NCBI GenBank assembly: GCA_030151925.1
Contig: JASLCY010000539.1
Span: 1-6,478 of the forward strand
Direction of reading: 5' to 3'
Length of the DNA stretch: 6,478 bases
DNA from: Oligoflexus sp.
GTDB lineage: Bacteria; Bdellovibrionota_B; Oligoflexia; Oligoflexales; Oligoflexaceae
Both the position numbers and the translations under genes were made by a program. The notes under the pieces are model-generated. The model made no database searches and was not told the origin of the DNA. It saw only the letters and a program-made list of their open reading frames with translations. Each line of letters opens with the position of its first letter. The stretch's first letter is position 1. Below, in pieces: positions 6,330 to 6,478 of this stretch.

Positions 6330-6451
6330 GTGTGCACTGCTTATTGACCATCTGGACAAATAAGCCCAGCAAATAATCCAATATTCGCAAAAAAAAGACA
6401 GTTTTGTGGAAGTCGTCGATTTCGCGGCAGAATAACCGCGCAATAAAGGAC

Positions 6452-6478
6452 AAAAAAGGCCCGGAACCGTTGCGGTCC
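6452..6478 (-). terminator. Partial rho-independent terminator of a minus-strand gene beyond the right edge
   Basis: Read on the minus strand, the window begins GGACCGCAACGGTTCCGGGCC followed by six T (6457-6452). GGACCG can pair with CGGTTCC around a CAA loop with one bulged A, and the GGGCC before the T-run has its expected partner just outside the window. Hairpin plus T-run is the classical intrinsic terminator form. It implies a gene on the same strand ending shortly past 6478 and separates it from the lipoprotein-protease operon. Confidence 0.65.

Larger units (their letters stand above)
6284..6451 (-). promoter_or_regulatory. Presumed promoter region of the minus-strand operon
   Basis: This is the only noncoding stretch upstream of the two-gene operon, and it follows the terminator of the next gene upstream, so the operon promoter should lie here. 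On the minus strand it has several AT-rich -10-like hexamers between 6431 and 6341 and a run of eight T at 6396-6389, but no pair of well-spaced consensus -35/-10 boxes. CCAGAT at 6323-6328 and ATCTGG at 6350-6355 form a 6-bp inverted repeat with a 21-base gap, a weak operator candidate. The promoter itself cannot be fixed by eye. Confidence 0.35.

Noticed and set aside
6284..6337. N-terminal extension of the small lipoprotein from an ATG at 6337
   Set aside because: It would bury the lipoprotein signal peptide 18 residues inside the protein. The ATG at 6283 has a strong Shine-Dalgarno tract and gives a normal signal peptide.
6389..6396. Run of eight T on the minus strand as a second terminator
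   Set aside because: No GC-rich hairpin immediately precedes it on that strand. It is more likely part of the AT-rich promoter region.

Overview
The window reads as GC-rich chromosomal DNA from a Gram-negative bacterium. Two adjacent genes encode lipoproteins with clear lipoboxes, and the left edge carries the tail of what looks like an outer-membrane barrel protein. Pairing a secreted chymotrypsin-fold (S1) protease with leucine-rich repeats is a style I associate with Bdellovibrionota/Oligoflexia and related Deltaproteobacteria-like lineages. That placement is a guess from gene style and not from any marker gene. I see no tRNA, rRNA, transposase, phage gene, CRISPR array or attachment site.

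Layout, left to right. (1) 1-297, + strand: the 3' end of an open frame, probably the C-terminus of an outer-membrane beta-barrel-type protein. (2) 298-497: an AT-rich intergenic leader. (3) 498-3071, + strand: a large soluble hybrid sensor histidine kinase, with an N-terminal AhpD/carboxymuconolactone-decarboxylase-like domain whose active-site cysteines are degenerate, two PAS domains, a HisKA/HATPase_c kinase core and a C-terminal receiver domain. (4) 3075-5513, - strand, tail to tail with the kinase and only 3 bases away: an 812-residue lipoprotein made of an S1 serine protease followed by two leucine-rich-repeat blocks. (5) 5510-6283, - strand: a small lipoprotein with a long Pro/Thr/Ser/Gly/Asn-rich tether and a four-cysteine C-terminal domain. 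Its stop codon overlaps the protease start in an ATGA. (6) 6284-6478: the operon's upstream region, then the 3' half of a rho-independent terminator belonging to a minus-strand gene beyond the right edge.

The two minus-strand genes form a translationally coupled unit (small lipoprotein, then protease) and probably act together at the cell envelope, the first as an anchored partner of unknown activity and the second as an anchored zymogen. The most interesting reading is that the protease's activation site lies only about a dozen residues after the lipidated cysteine, so zymogen cleavage would also free the protease-LRR body from the membrane. The hybrid kinase is transcribed toward this operon and has no receiver or output partner inside the window. 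Nothing here ties it to the operon beyond adjacency.
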